A program made the position numbers and the translations under genes. The notes beneath the pieces are model-generated. The model was not told the origin of the DNA and ran no database searches. It saw only the letters and a program-made list of their open reading frames with translations. A stretch of 64,000 nt of DNA from Streptomyces sp. AcH 505 (GTDB lineage Bacteria > Actinomycetota > Actinomycetes > Streptomycetales > Streptomycetaceae): assembly GCF_000818175.1 (NCBI RefSeq), contig NZ_JTIY01000001.1:6403584-6467583 (forward strand). Direction: 5' to 3'. This document shows positions 1 through 7,731 of the stretch, piece after piece. Every line of letters begins with the position of its first letter. Position 1 is the stretch's first letter.

Positions 1-1
1 C

Positions 2-1165
2 CTCCAGCAGGGTGATCTGCTCGGTGTCACTGCGCCGTTCGGCCAGTTCCATCGCGAGCGCCGCCTGTCCCGCGAAGCCGAGCAGCGGAGCGGACTGCGC
101 GGCCCCGAACGCCGGACGCCCGGCGCTGCGGGCCAGCACCAGCACACCCCGTACACCTTCCCCCGTCCCCATCGGCACCGCCACCGCAGGGCCCAGCCCC
201 GTCCAGCGGGCCGCGCCGCCCTCGATCCGCGGATCGGTGGCGATGTCCTTGCTCACGACCGGCTGCGTCCCGGTGAACGCCGCCCCGATGAAACCGTCCG
301 GCCCGGTGTCCGCCTCGCCGTCCGCCCCGGAGTCCGGGCCGCCGCCCGACAGGCCGCCGTGCGCCGACACTTCGAGCCCCACCGCCAGTTCCGTACGCAG
401 ACCGCCGCCGCCGACGGGAACGGCGACAAGCCCCACGTCGGCGTCGAGGATCTGCCGTGCCCGCTCGACGATCAGCTCCAGCACCTGCGGGCGCGGATCG
501 CCCGACAGCAGCCGGCTCGTGACTTCCGAACTCGCCGACAGCCACAACTCCCTGCTGCGCGCAGCCTCGTAGAGCCGGGCGTTCTCGATGGCCACACCGG
601 CGGCCACGGCCAGGGTCCGCAGCACCGACTTGTCCTCGGCGTCGAACTCCTTGGCGCTGCGCTTCTCCGTGAGATACAGATTCCCGAAGACCTCGTCACG
701 CACCCGGATCGGCACGCCGAGGAACGAATGCATCGGAGGATGGTTCGGCGGGAAACCCGACGACGACTCGTGGTCGGCCAGCTCGGCCAGTCTCAGCGGT
801 ACGGGATGCCGGATCAGCTCACCGAGCAGCCCGTGGCCGCTGGGCAGATCCCCGATCCGGGCCCGTCGCTCGTCGTCCATGCCCACCGTGATGAACTCCG
901 ACAGGCTCTGCTCCCCGCCGATCACCCCCAGCGCGCCGTACTGCGCGTCGACCAGCACCACGGCCGCCTCGACGATGTCCCGCAGCACCTGGGCCAGATC
1001 CAGCTCCCGTCCGACGGACAGGACCGCCTCCAGCAGACTGTGCACCCGGTCCCGGGTGCCGCGCACCGCGTCGATGCGGACCTGCAGCTCCTCCAGCAGC
1101 TCGTCGAGGCGCAGCCGAGGTATCCGTTCTTCCGCACCGGCCGCCGTACTGCCCGCGTCCGCCAT
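2..1165 (-). CDS. GAF-domain sensor protein, probably a histidine kinase (C-terminus outside window)
   Basis: The frame is open from an ATG at 1165 to the left window edge, giving about 388 residues with no stop. The protein opens with a short helical segment (LDELLEELQVRIDAVR). A first GAF domain lies at about residues 30-165, with the motif HSFLGVPIRVRDEVFGNLYL typical of actinobacterial DevS/DosS-type sensors. A second GAF domain follows at about 190-350. In that family the GAF pair is followed by a dimerisation helix and an HATPase_c domain, which would lie beyond base 1. A phosphatase or diguanylate cyclase output cannot be excluded because that end is missing. No partner response regulator is visible in the window. 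GAF identification is firm; kinase identity is inferred. Confidence 0.8.
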   Translation of the reverse strand, partial: MADAGSTAAGAEERIPRLRLDELLEELQVRIDAVRGTRDRVHSLLEAVLSVGRELDLAQVLRDIVEAAVVLVDAQYGALGVIGGEQSLSEFITVGMDDERRARIGDLPSGHGLLGELIRHPVPLRLAELADHESSSGFPPNHPPMHSFLGVPIRVRDEVFGNLYLTEKRSAKEFDAEDKSVLRTLAVAAGVAIENARLYEAARSRELWLSASSEVTSRLLSGDPRPQVLELIVERARQILDADVGLVAVPVGGGGLRTELAVGLEVSAHGGLSGGGPDSGADGEADTGPDGFIGAAFTGTQPVVSKDIATDPRIEGGAARWTGLGPAVAVPMGTGEGVRGVLVLARSAGRPAFGAAQSAPLLGFAGQAALAMELAERRSDTEQITLLE

Positions 1166-1231
1166 CGAGGAGCCTCCACACCGTCGGGATCAAGCCTGTA
1201 CGCATGATGCGCCACGACGGCGGCCGGAAGG

Positions 1232-2059
1232 TCAGAAATCGGTCGAAGCGGCCGTCTCCCGCTGGGGACGCAAGGCGGCCAGCCGCTCTTCGAGCGCGCC
1301 GGTCATCGCGGTCCACGCGTCGCTGCCGAGCGCCAGCCGGAGCGGTGCGGGATCCTGGCCGACGCTTTCGATCATGAGCGTGGCCATCCGGGCCGGGTCC
1401 CCGACGGGGAGGCGCGTCGTGTCCTCGACCATGCGGTGGACCGCCGCTGTGGGGGTGACGTCGTACGCGTCGAGCCGCGCGCCGAGACGCACCCCGCCGT
1501 GCCGGAACTCGGTGCGGGCGCCGCCCGGTTCGACGATCGTGACGCCGATGCCGAACGGTGCGACCTCACCGGCCAGCGCCTCCGCGAAGCCTTCGATGCC
1601 CCATTTCGTCGCGTGGTAGAGCGAGCCGCCGGGCCATGCGGCCTGGCCGCCCATCGAGGACAGCTGGAGGATCCGGCCGCCGCCCGCCGCCCGCAGGTGG
1701 GGGAGCGCGGCACGGATCAGCTGGATCGAGCCGAGCAGGTTGGTGTCGATCTGATGGCGCACCTGCTCGTCGCTCAGCTCCTCGGCGGCGCCGATCAGGC
1801 CGTACCCGGCGTTGCTCACGACCACGTCGAGCCGCCCGAACCGGGCGTGCGCCGCGTCCACCACCTCCCGGATACGCGCGGTGTCGGTCAGGTCGAGGAG
1901 GGCGGCATGGAACGCGTCGCCGTACTTGCCGGTGAGGTCGGCGACCGAATCGAGCCGGCGGACGGTGCCCGCGACGCGCTCGCCGCGGGCGAGCAGCTGC
2001 TCGGTGAGATGGCGGCCGAAGCCGGTGTTCACTCCGGTGATGAGCCAGTTTCGTGTCAT
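1232..2059 (-). CDS. SDR family oxidoreductase
   Basis: A classical short-chain dehydrogenase of 275 residues. The N-terminal nucleotide-binding glycine motif is TGVNTGFGRHL, followed by the NAG motif (SNAGYG) and the catalytic Ser and YHATK (Tyr-xxx-Lys). The length and the GIGVTIVEPGGARTEF segment after the active site resemble the SDRs often annotated as oxidoreductase or ketoreductase of unknown substrate. The frame is open upstream to 2437, but the Rossmann fold begins at MTRNWLITG, so the ATG at 2059 is chosen. It is divergent from the HTH regulator at 2141, which may control it. The substrate cannot be told from sequence. Confidence 0.85.
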   Translation of the reverse strand: MTRNWLITGVNTGFGRHLTEQLLARGERVAGTVRRLDSVADLTGKYGDAFHAALLDLTDTARIREVVDAAHARFGRLDVVVSNAGYGLIGAAEELSDEQVRHQIDTNLLGSIQLIRAALPHLRAAGGGRILQLSSMGGQAAWPGGSLYHATKWGIEGFAEALAGEVAPFGIGVTIVEPGGARTEFRHGGVRLGARLDAYDVTPTAAVHRMVEDTTRLPVGDPARMATLMIESVGQDPAPLRLALGSDAWTAMTGALEERLAALRPQRETAASTDF

Positions 2060-2140
2060 GGACCGAGCCTCGCCCGACCTGGCGCCCCGTAGCCAGCGCC
2101 CCGCTGAGGGGGGTGCCGGCAGGGCCACCCGGCGGCGGCG

Positions 2141-2989
2141 GTGGCGACCTATGGTGGAGGGGTGGCAGCCAATCTGATCGGCGAGTTCCTGCGCGCCAGG
2201 CGCGAACAGGTGCGTCCCGAGGACGTGGGGATCACCGTCAACAGCCACCGGCGCGTACCGGGCCTGCGCCGCGACGAGCTGGCGCTGCTGGCCGGCATCA
2301 GCACCGAGTACTACACCCGGCTCGAACAGGGCCGCGACCGCAACCCGTCGGCCCAGGTGCTGGACGCCGTCGCCCGGGCGCTCGGCCTCGACCGCGAGGC
2401 GTCCGCGCATCTGCACGACCTCGCGGACCCGGCGCACCGCCGGCGGCGCGCCCCGCGCCGCACCGAGCGGGTCCGCCCCACCGTCACCCAGCTGGTCGCC
2501 TCGTGGGACAGGACCCCCGCCTATGTGCAGGGCCGCTACCTCGACGTGCTCACCTCCAACCGGATGGCCGTCGCGCTGTCCCCGATCTACACCCCCGGCA
2601 CCAATCTGCTGCGCGCCGCGCTCCTCGACCCGGCGGCGCAGGCGCTCCTCGACGTGTCGGAACGGAACATCGGCGGTCTGATCGCGAGCCTGCGCGCGGC
2701 GGCAGGAGCGGACGTCGACGATCCGCGTCTGACGGAGCTGGTCGGCGAACTATCGGTGAAGAGCGACGTGTTCCGCCGGCTCTGGTCGCGCCATCACGTA
2801 CGCCCCCAGCCGGGCGGCGGCGTCCACCACATGCACCATCCGCAGGTCGGCGAGATGGAGCTGCGGTACGACAAGTTTGTCGTCGCCGGCGCAGAGGACC
2901 AGCTCCTGGTGATCTACCAGGCCGAGCCCGGCTCCCGGTCGGCCGAGGCGCTCGCGCTGCTCTCCGCGCTGGCCGGCGACATGGCGTAG
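2141..2989 (+). CDS. HTH (XRE/MmyB-type) transcriptional regulator
   Basis: The protein has about 282 residues. An N-terminal helix-turn-helix at about residues 12-75 carries the motif FLRARRE, then LRRDELALLAGISTEYYTRLEQGRD. A C-terminal MmyB-like ligand-binding domain follows, with VASWDRTPAYVQGRYLDVLTSN and a HHVRPQPGG segment. Proteins of this family usually repress the divergent SDR gene next to them, and that arrangement is seen here. The start is uncertain: a GTG at 2141 has no ribosome binding site, and a GTG at 2162 has GGAGG only one base upstream. Either would be leaderless or weakly initiated, and both leave the HTH intact. Confidence 0.88.
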   Translation: MATYGGGVAANLIGEFLRARREQVRPEDVGITVNSHRRVPGLRRDELALLAGISTEYYTRLEQGRDRNPSAQVLDAVARALGLDREASAHLHDLADPAHRRRRAPRRTERVRPTVTQLVASWDRTPAYVQGRYLDVLTSNRMAVALSPIYTPGTNLLRAALLDPAAQALLDVSERNIGGLIASLRAAAGADVDDPRLTELVGELSVKSDVFRRLWSRHHVRPQPGGGVHHMHHPQVGEMELRYDKFVVAGAEDQLLVIYQAEPGSRSAEALALLSALAGDMA

Positions 2990-3010
2990 GAGCGGGTCCG
3001 GTGCGGCGGC

Positions 3011-3676
3011 TCAGGCGTCCATGGGCTCGGCGAAGTGGCGGAAGCCGGTGCGCTCGCGATGCATGGTCCACAGGGTTCCGGCGAGCACGCCGGGGTCCTT
3101 CCTCGGATCCCCGGCGGTGATCGCGCCCGGGATGATCAGCTGCGCGACATGCACCCGCCTGTCGGTCAGCGTCTCGTGCAACATTTGCGCGTAGGCGCTT
3201 TCGGCGGCGAAAGCGACGGAGGTACCCGCCCGCTCGGAGTGGGGCTGTACGGCGGTGCCGCCGTTCACGAAGAGGATCGTGCCACGGCCCTCGGCCAGCA
3301 TCCAGGGCAGTACCTGCCGTACGGCCGTCACCGGGCCCTGGACGGAGAATTCGAAGGGCGCCTGGAGATCGGCGGCGGTGGTCTCCAGGACGGGCTTCAT
3401 GAAGTCCCGGTGCGGCAGGGGGCTGTACTGGAGCACTTCCACCGGCCCCAGCGCCGATGCGGCGTCCGCCAGGGCAGCCGTGAGGGCGGCCGGATCGCGC
3501 ACATCGGCGGCGAAGCCGCGCGCGTTCAGGCCCTCGGCTCCGAGCTCGGCCGCGAGCGCGTCCACATGGTCCCGCGTACGGGAGATCAGCGCGACGCCGA
3601 AGCCCTCGCGGCCGAACTGCCGTGCGACGGCGGCTCCGAGACCGCGTCCTGCTCCGATGATGGCGATGCTGGTCAT
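3011..3676 (-). CDS. SDR-fold protein without the catalytic Tyr-Lys pair
   Basis: The protein has 221 residues with an N-terminal dinucleotide-binding motif GAGRGLGAAV and an otherwise SDR-like layout. Where classical SDRs have YxxxK it reads AFAAESAYAQ, so Tyr is replaced by Phe and Lys by Ser. The catalytic Ser region reads FVNGGTA. It may bind NAD(P) without ordinary SDR chemistry, or use other residues. The ATG at 3676 is preceded by a GGAGAC ribosome binding site at normal spacing. The longer frame up to 3838 runs into the inverted-repeat element and is not credible. The gene is convergent with the HTH regulator gene. Fold confident, function unknown. Confidence 0.8.
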   Translation of the reverse strand: MTSIAIIGAGRGLGAAVARQFGREGFGVALISRTRDHVDALAAELGAEGLNARGFAADVRDPAALTAALADAASALGPVEVLQYSPLPHRDFMKPVLETTAADLQAPFEFSVQGPVTAVRQVLPWMLAEGRGTILFVNGGTAVQPHSERAGTSVAFAAESAYAQMLHETLTDRRVHVAQLIIPGAITAGDPRKDPGVLAGTLWTMHRERTGFRHFAEPMDA

Positions 3677-3720
3677 GACCGTCTCCGTAGGTGGTGGCTC
3701 GTCGGGGCGCGCGTCCGAGC

Positions 3721-3889
3721 CTAGGCCCTGTCCGGTCGATCTTCGCGGGCCCGCACCGCCTGGCACGGCACCTCGCCGCGTTGTCGGACCGATCCCCGTA
3801 CAACCAGTACGGGGATGATCCTCCGCCTTGCGATGCACCGCACCAGACGCCGCGGGCTGATCCGCGAAGATCGACCGGACAGGACCTAG
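3721..3889. mobile_element. MITE-like element, 169 bp with 28-bp terminal inverted repeats
   Basis: The left end, 3721-3748, begins CTAGGCCCTGTCCGG. It is the reverse complement of 3862-3889 at 27 of 28 positions. The interior has no convincing gene. It contains a second perfect hairpin, ATCCCCGTAC (3792-3801) with GTACGGGGAT (3807-3816) around a 5-base loop. Long terminal repeats, small size and no transposase fit a non-autonomous MITE or a mobile palindromic element. Flanking target duplication beyond the CTAG at the tips is not obvious. It lies between the SDR-like gene and the GntR operator. The parent transposase family is not identified. Confidence 0.65.
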
Positions 3890-3968
3890 GCGGTATCGGC
3901 GATCTCCCCGCTGCTACGGGCCGGCACCAGCGTGGCGAACCGTTCTCCGCAGGCTTGCCCGCCAATCT

Positions 3969-3992
3969 GGTTCCCTAGTAGGGTAGGGAACC
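3969..3992. promoter_or_regulatory. GntR (YtrA-type) operator palindrome
   Basis: Perfect 9-base arms, GGTTCCCTA (3969-3977) and TAGGGAACC (3984-3992), surround a 6-base spacer. The site lies 20 bases upstream of the GntR start codon, immediately before its ribosome binding site. It is the natural candidate for autoregulation of the regulator-ABC operon. Confidence 0.65.
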
Positions 3993-4012
3993 GGTTAGGT
4001 AAAGGAGAGAAG

Positions 4013-4420
4013 ATGTCACTTCTTGACGACGGCGGGCCGATCTTTGCCCAGATCGCCGCCGAGTTGGCGAACCAGATCGCCGACGGCACCGTGGGCGAGG
4101 GTGAACGGGTCGCGTCCAGCAACGAACTCGCGTCGTTCTACCGGGTCAACCCGGCCACGGCTGCGCGCAGCCTCACCCAGCTCCTGGACGACGGGCTGGT
4201 GGAGAAGCGGCGGGGCGTCGGCATGTTCGTCGCGGAAGGCGCGCGGGGCCGGCTGGTGCACGCCCGGCGCCGCCGCTTCACCGACCGGTACGTACGGCCG
4301 ATGGTGGTCGAGGCGGGGCGGCTCGGGATCGGGGCGGACGAACTGCTCGGTCTCGTGCGCGAGGAAATGGCATCGGCCGAGGTCACCTCGGCCGAGGCGG
4401 TCACGGGGGGAGAGGTATGA
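4013..4420 (+). CDS. GntR family transcriptional regulator, YtrA type
   Basis: A short regulator of 135 residues. An N-terminal winged helix-turn-helix lies at about residues 8-75 (PIFAQIAAELANQIADG, then RVNPATAARSLTQLLDDGLVEKRRGVGMFV). Only a short helical C-terminal tail follows, which is the YtrA subfamily pattern linked to ABC transporters. The ATG at 4013 has a strong AAAGGAGAG ribosome binding site at 4001-4009. The stop overlaps the ABC ATPase start (ATGA), so the three genes form a tight operon. A perfect palindrome just upstream suggests autorepression. Confidence 0.92.
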   Translation: MSLLDDGGPIFAQIAAELANQIADGTVGEGERVASSNELASFYRVNPATAARSLTQLLDDGLVEKRRGVGMFVAEGARGRLVHARRRRFTDRYVRPMVVEAGRLGIGADELLGLVREEMASAEVTSAEAVTGGEV

Positions 4421-5316
4421 CGCCGGCCGTCTCGGTCACCGGGGTCGATCGCCACTATCGCGGTCACCAGGCGCTGACCGATGTCACCTTCGCACTCGAC
4501 ACACCGTGCATCGCGGGACTCGTGGGCCGCAACGGTGCGGGCAAGACCACACTGCTGCGCATCCTGGCCGGCCAGGAGCTGACCTCCGCCGGGCGGGTGC
4601 ATGTCTTCGGGGCCCGGCCGTTGGAGAACGACGCGGTGCTGCGCCGGATGATCCTCATCAGGGAGGACCAGACCTATCCCGACCTGAAGGTCCGTCAAGT
4701 CCTCGCGGCCGGAGCGCTGTTGTACCCGAACTGGGACGCAGGTCTGGCCGGCGCCCTGCTGGACGCGTACGAACTGCCGCCCGCCCGGCCCGTCAAGAAG
4801 CTGTCGCGCGGTATGCGGACCGCGCTCGGCATCATCGTCGGACTGGCGGCCCGAGCCGAACTCACCCTGTTCGACGAGCCGTACGCCGGTCTGGACGCGG
4901 TCGCACGCGGCTTCTTCTACGACCAGTTGCTGGCCGACTACACGGCCCACCCGCGGTGCATCGTGCTCTCCACCCATCTCGTCGACGAGGCCGCCGAACT
5001 CCTGGACAGGGTCCTGGTCCTCGACCACGGCCGGCTCGTCCTCGACGCGCCGGCCGACGACCTGCGCGGCACCGCCACGACCGTCACAGGACCGGTCGGC
5101 GGCGTCGAGCGGTTCGTCGCGGGCCGTACGACGGTGAGCCGCCGCACGATGGGCGCGCAGACCAGGGCCGTGATGGTCGGCAGGCTCGACGCACGCGACC
5201 GGGAACTCGCCGACCATCTGCGGCTGCGCCTGGAGGACGTCACCCTGCAACAGCTCGCGGTCTACGCGGCCGAGGGCCACGACCCGTCCGACCTCACGAC
5301 AGCGAGGGCATCCTGA
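4417..5316 (+). CDS. ABC transporter ATP-binding protein
   Basis: The protein has 299 residues. The Walker A motif is GRNGAGKTT near residue 38, the signature-like sequence is LSRGMRTALG, and Walker B is LTLFDEPYAGLDA. After the ATPase core comes a C-terminal region of about 90 residues, as in exporter-type or antibiotic-resistance-type ATPases. It overlaps the regulator stop by four bases and the permease start by one base. With the YtrA-type regulator and the small permease it makes an exporter resembling the YtrABC-type systems that answer cell-envelope stress. The substrate is unknown. Confidence 0.93.
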   Translation: MTPAVSVTGVDRHYRGHQALTDVTFALDTPCIAGLVGRNGAGKTTLLRILAGQELTSAGRVHVFGARPLENDAVLRRMILIREDQTYPDLKVRQVLAAGALLYPNWDAGLAGALLDAYELPPARPVKKLSRGMRTALGIIVGLAARAELTLFDEPYAGLDAVARGFFYDQLLADYTAHPRCIVLSTHLVDEAAELLDRVLVLDHGRLVLDAPADDLRGTATTVTGPVGGVERFVAGRTTVSRRTMGAQTRAVMVGRLDARDRELADHLRLRLEDVTLQQLAVYAAEGHDPSDLTTARAS

Positions 5317-6014
5317 TGCGTCCCACCCCGGTCGGCGCCGTCGTCCGCTATCTGCTCCTCGACCGTGTCACCTATCTCGTCATGCCCTGGGGCTGGGCGG
5401 TCTTCGGCTTCGTCCTCGACGTGGTGATCCTGGGCCTTACCCCGGCGGGCGACTCGGACCACCGCTGGGTCGGCGGGCTGGCGGCCGTCTTCATCGTGAT
5501 GTTCTCCGCCGGCGTGCAGTCGGCCGCCCGCGCACTGCCGTTCGCCGTCGCCCTCGGGGTGAGCCGCCGCGTCTACTTCCTCGGCGTCTCCTCGCTGGCC
5601 CTCGCGCTGGCCGTGTGCTTCGGGTTCGCCGTCGCCGTCGGCCAGATCGCCGAGCGCGCGACCGGCGGCTGGGGGATGCACATGGCGTACTTCCGCGTCC
5701 CGTACCTGCTCGACGGCGCGTGGTACCAGTCGTGGCTCACCGCGGCGACCGCGTTCGCCCTCCTGTTCCTCTGGGGGATGTGGTACGGCCTGATCCACCG
5801 CCGCGCGGGGCTGACCGGCACCATGATCTTCGGCGGGGCGCAGCTCGGCGCGCTGGCCCTCGCCGCGGTCGTCGCGACGTGGGTGCACGGCTGGACGGGC
5901 ATCGGCCACTTCTTCACCGCGCTCACCGCGACCGGCTTCACCGGCGTGCTCGCCGTCGTCGTCGCCCTGATGCTGGCGGGCGGCTTCGCCACCATCCGCC
6001 GCGTGACGGTGTGA
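5316..6014 (+). CDS. ABC transporter permease
   Basis: A membrane protein of 232 residues with about six hydrophobic segments, for example near residues 18-40 (WGWAVFGFVLDVVILGL), 50-70, 88-112, 142-160, 172-195 and 205-225. The start ATG shares its A with the stop of the ATPase gene (TGATG), so the two are translationally coupled. It supplies the membrane part of the GntR-controlled ABC transporter. No substrate signature is visible. Confidence 0.85.
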   Translation: MRPTPVGAVVRYLLLDRVTYLVMPWGWAVFGFVLDVVILGLTPAGDSDHRWVGGLAAVFIVMFSAGVQSAARALPFAVALGVSRRVYFLGVSSLALALAVCFGFAVAVGQIAERATGGWGMHMAYFRVPYLLDGAWYQSWLTAATAFALLFLWGMWYGLIHRRAGLTGTMIFGGAQLGALALAAVVATWVHGWTGIGHFFTALTATGFTGVLAVVVALMLAGGFATIRRVTV

Positions 6015-6071
6015 CTTCGCGGCGCACCCGGCGCCGTACGCCCGGACTGCCCGACCGCTGCCGCTGAACCG

Positions 6072-6695
6072 CTATCGCCGGGAGAGCGGCAGCCGGACCG
6101 CGGGCGGAAGCGGCGCACGGACCGGGTTCGCCTGGAAGGACTGGAGCATCAGGGCCGCGAAGCGGCGCGACGCCGCCACCCGCAGCTCCGGGGTCTCGGC
6201 GCGGATGCCCTCGTTCGCCATCAGCGCCAGGCTGATGTCCTCCAGGACGAAGTCGTCCCGCAACGGGCCCGCTTCCTGCGCCCGCCGTACCAGTTCGAGC
6301 AGCAGCCGCAGGGTGCGGTCACGGTCGGCGGCGAAGTCCGCGGCGCCGGGATACTGCGAGGTGAACGCGCGGGCGAAGCCCCGGTCGAGGGCGTGCATCT
6401 CCATCAGCCGCTCGATCACCAGACAGAACCCGCGCCACGGATCGTCCGCCGCCACTCCCTCCGCCACGACGGCGGAGCAGGAGGCCAGCTGCTCCTCGAA
6501 CGCCTCGGCCAGCAGCGCTTCCTTGGTCTGGAAGTGCCGGTAGACGGTCGCGACACCCACCTCGGCGCGCCGGGCGATCTCCCGGATCGGTACGTCCAGA
6601 CCCTCGGCGGCGAACGCCGCGCGTGCGACCGCGAGGATGCGCTCGCGGTTGTCGCGGGCGTCGGAGCGGAGATGCGTTATCACTTGCGTCGTCAC
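6072..6695 (-). CDS. TetR family transcriptional regulator
   Basis: The protein has about 207 residues. A TetR DNA-binding domain lies at about residues 12-58 (NRERILAVARAAFAAEG, then IREIARRAEVGVATVYRHFQTKEALL). The C-terminal ligand-binding half is helical. The GTG at 6695 is preceded by AAGTGAGAG and is chosen; a GTG at 6704 is also possible. It is divergent from the oxidoreductase gene at 6745. The gap holds a 20-bp palindrome that probably serves as its operator, so the oxidoreductase is the likely target. Confidence 0.9.
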   Translation of the reverse strand: MTTQVITHLRSDARDNRERILAVARAAFAAEGLDVPIREIARRAEVGVATVYRHFQTKEALLAEAFEEQLASCSAVVAEGVAADDPWRGFCLVIERLMEMHALDRGFARAFTSQYPGAADFAADRDRTLRLLLELVRRAQEAGPLRDDFVLEDISLALMANEGIRAETPELRVAASRRFAALMLQSFQANPVRAPLPPAVRLPLSRR

Positions 6696-6712
6696 CGCTC
6701 TCACTTTAGTCA

Positions 6713-6732
6713 AACGGACGGGGTGTTCCGTT
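6713..6732. promoter_or_regulatory. TetR operator palindrome
   Basis: Inverted repeat AACGGA (6713-6718) and TCCGTT (6727-6732) with an 8-base spacer. It sits between the divergent TetR and oxidoreductase genes, 13 bases before the oxidoreductase start. Confidence 0.5.
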
Positions 6733-6744
6733 ACGGTCCGGCGC

Positions 6745-7695
6745 ATGAGAGCAATCGAGTTCGCCGAGTACGGGCCGCCCAGTGTGGTGTACGTCGCCGA
6801 GGTGCCGCAGCCGCACGCGGGGCCGGGTGAGATCAGGATCGCCGTCCGGGCGTCGGGCGTCTCACCAGGAGAGATGCGGATCCGCTCCGGGGCCCTGCGC
6901 GACGTCGTACCGGTCACGTTCCCCTTCAGGACCGGTTTCGACGCCGCAGGTGTCGTGGACGAGGTCGGCGACGGTGTCGCGGGGGTGGGTGAGGGCGACG
7001 AGGTGTTCGGCATGGTCGGTGCGGCCACCCGCGGCGCCAACGCCGAGTTCGCGGTCCTGACCGGCTGGGCGCCCAAACCGGCCGGGTGGAGCTGGGAAGA
7101 GGCGGGTGGCGCCGCCGGCGCCGTCGAGACGTCCACCCGGGTCCTCGACCGGCTCGCCGTCCGCGCCGGACAGACCCTGCTCGTACAGGGGGCGGCCGGC
7201 GGGGTCGGCACCGTCGCCGTCCAGCTCGCCGTCGCCCGTGGCGCCACCGTCATCGGTACGGCGAGCGCGCACAACCACGACTTCCTGCGCTCCCTCGGCG
7301 CCGAGCCGACGACGTACGGGACGGGGCTCGCCGCCCGGGTCGGCGCGCTGGCACCGGCCGGGGTCGACGCCGTCTTCGACTGCGCCGGAGGCGCGCTGCC
7401 GGACCTCGTCGCCATCGCGGGCGACACCGCGCGCGTGGTGACGATCGCCGACATGGACGCGGCGGCCCACGGCGTCCACATGTCGCACGGAGCGCCGGCC
7501 GACGAGACGGGCAAGGCGGTCGGAGCGGGCGCCGACCCGCTGGCGGTGCACGGGCTCGCGCTCGCCGTCACGCTCGCCGGTGAGGGCCGGCTGCGGGTGC
7601 CGGTCGCCGCGGCGTTCCCGCTCGCGGAGGCGGCGGCAGCGCACGAACTGAGCGAGACCCGCCATGCCCGAGGGAAGATCGTGCTGATGAGCTGA
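6745..7695 (+). CDS. Zinc-less NADP-dependent alcohol dehydrogenase / quinone oxidoreductase
   Basis: A member of the medium-chain dehydrogenase family with 316 residues. The GroES-like N-terminal half carries GEIRIAVRASGVSPGE and TGFDAAGVVDEVG. The cofactor-binding half carries QGAAGGVGTVAVQLAVARGATVIGTA-like sequence, split around the glycine-rich AAGGVG. No structural or catalytic zinc ligands are seen, so the quinone-oxidoreductase branch fits. The ATG at 6745 starts the conserved MRAIEF strand; the longer frame to 6637 would overlap the TetR gene. It probably reduces quinones or enones under control of the neighbouring TetR protein. Confidence 0.88.
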   Translation: MRAIEFAEYGPPSVVYVAEVPQPHAGPGEIRIAVRASGVSPGEMRIRSGALRDVVPVTFPFRTGFDAAGVVDEVGDGVAGVGEGDEVFGMVGAATRGANAEFAVLTGWAPKPAGWSWEEAGGAAGAVETSTRVLDRLAVRAGQTLLVQGAAGGVGTVAVQLAVARGATVIGTASAHNHDFLRSLGAEPTTYGTGLAARVGALAPAGVDAVFDCAGGALPDLVAIAGDTARVVTIADMDAAAHGVHMSHGAPADETGKAVGAGADPLAVHGLALAVTLAGEGRLRVPVAAAFPLAEAAAAHELSETRHARGKIVLMS

Positions 7696-7731
7696 TCCCG
7701 GCGGGCGCGTTGACCGTAGCCGCGGCTTTCG

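Noticed and set aside
3677..3838. N-terminal extension of the SDR-like gene through the inverted repeat element
   Set aside because: The extension has no fold-related sequence and bypasses the good GGAGAC-ATG start at 3676.
4023..5315. N-terminal part of a long frame running through the ABC ATPase into the permease
   Set aside because: Only the part after 5316 is a real membrane protein; the rest is out of frame with the Walker motifs of the ATPase.
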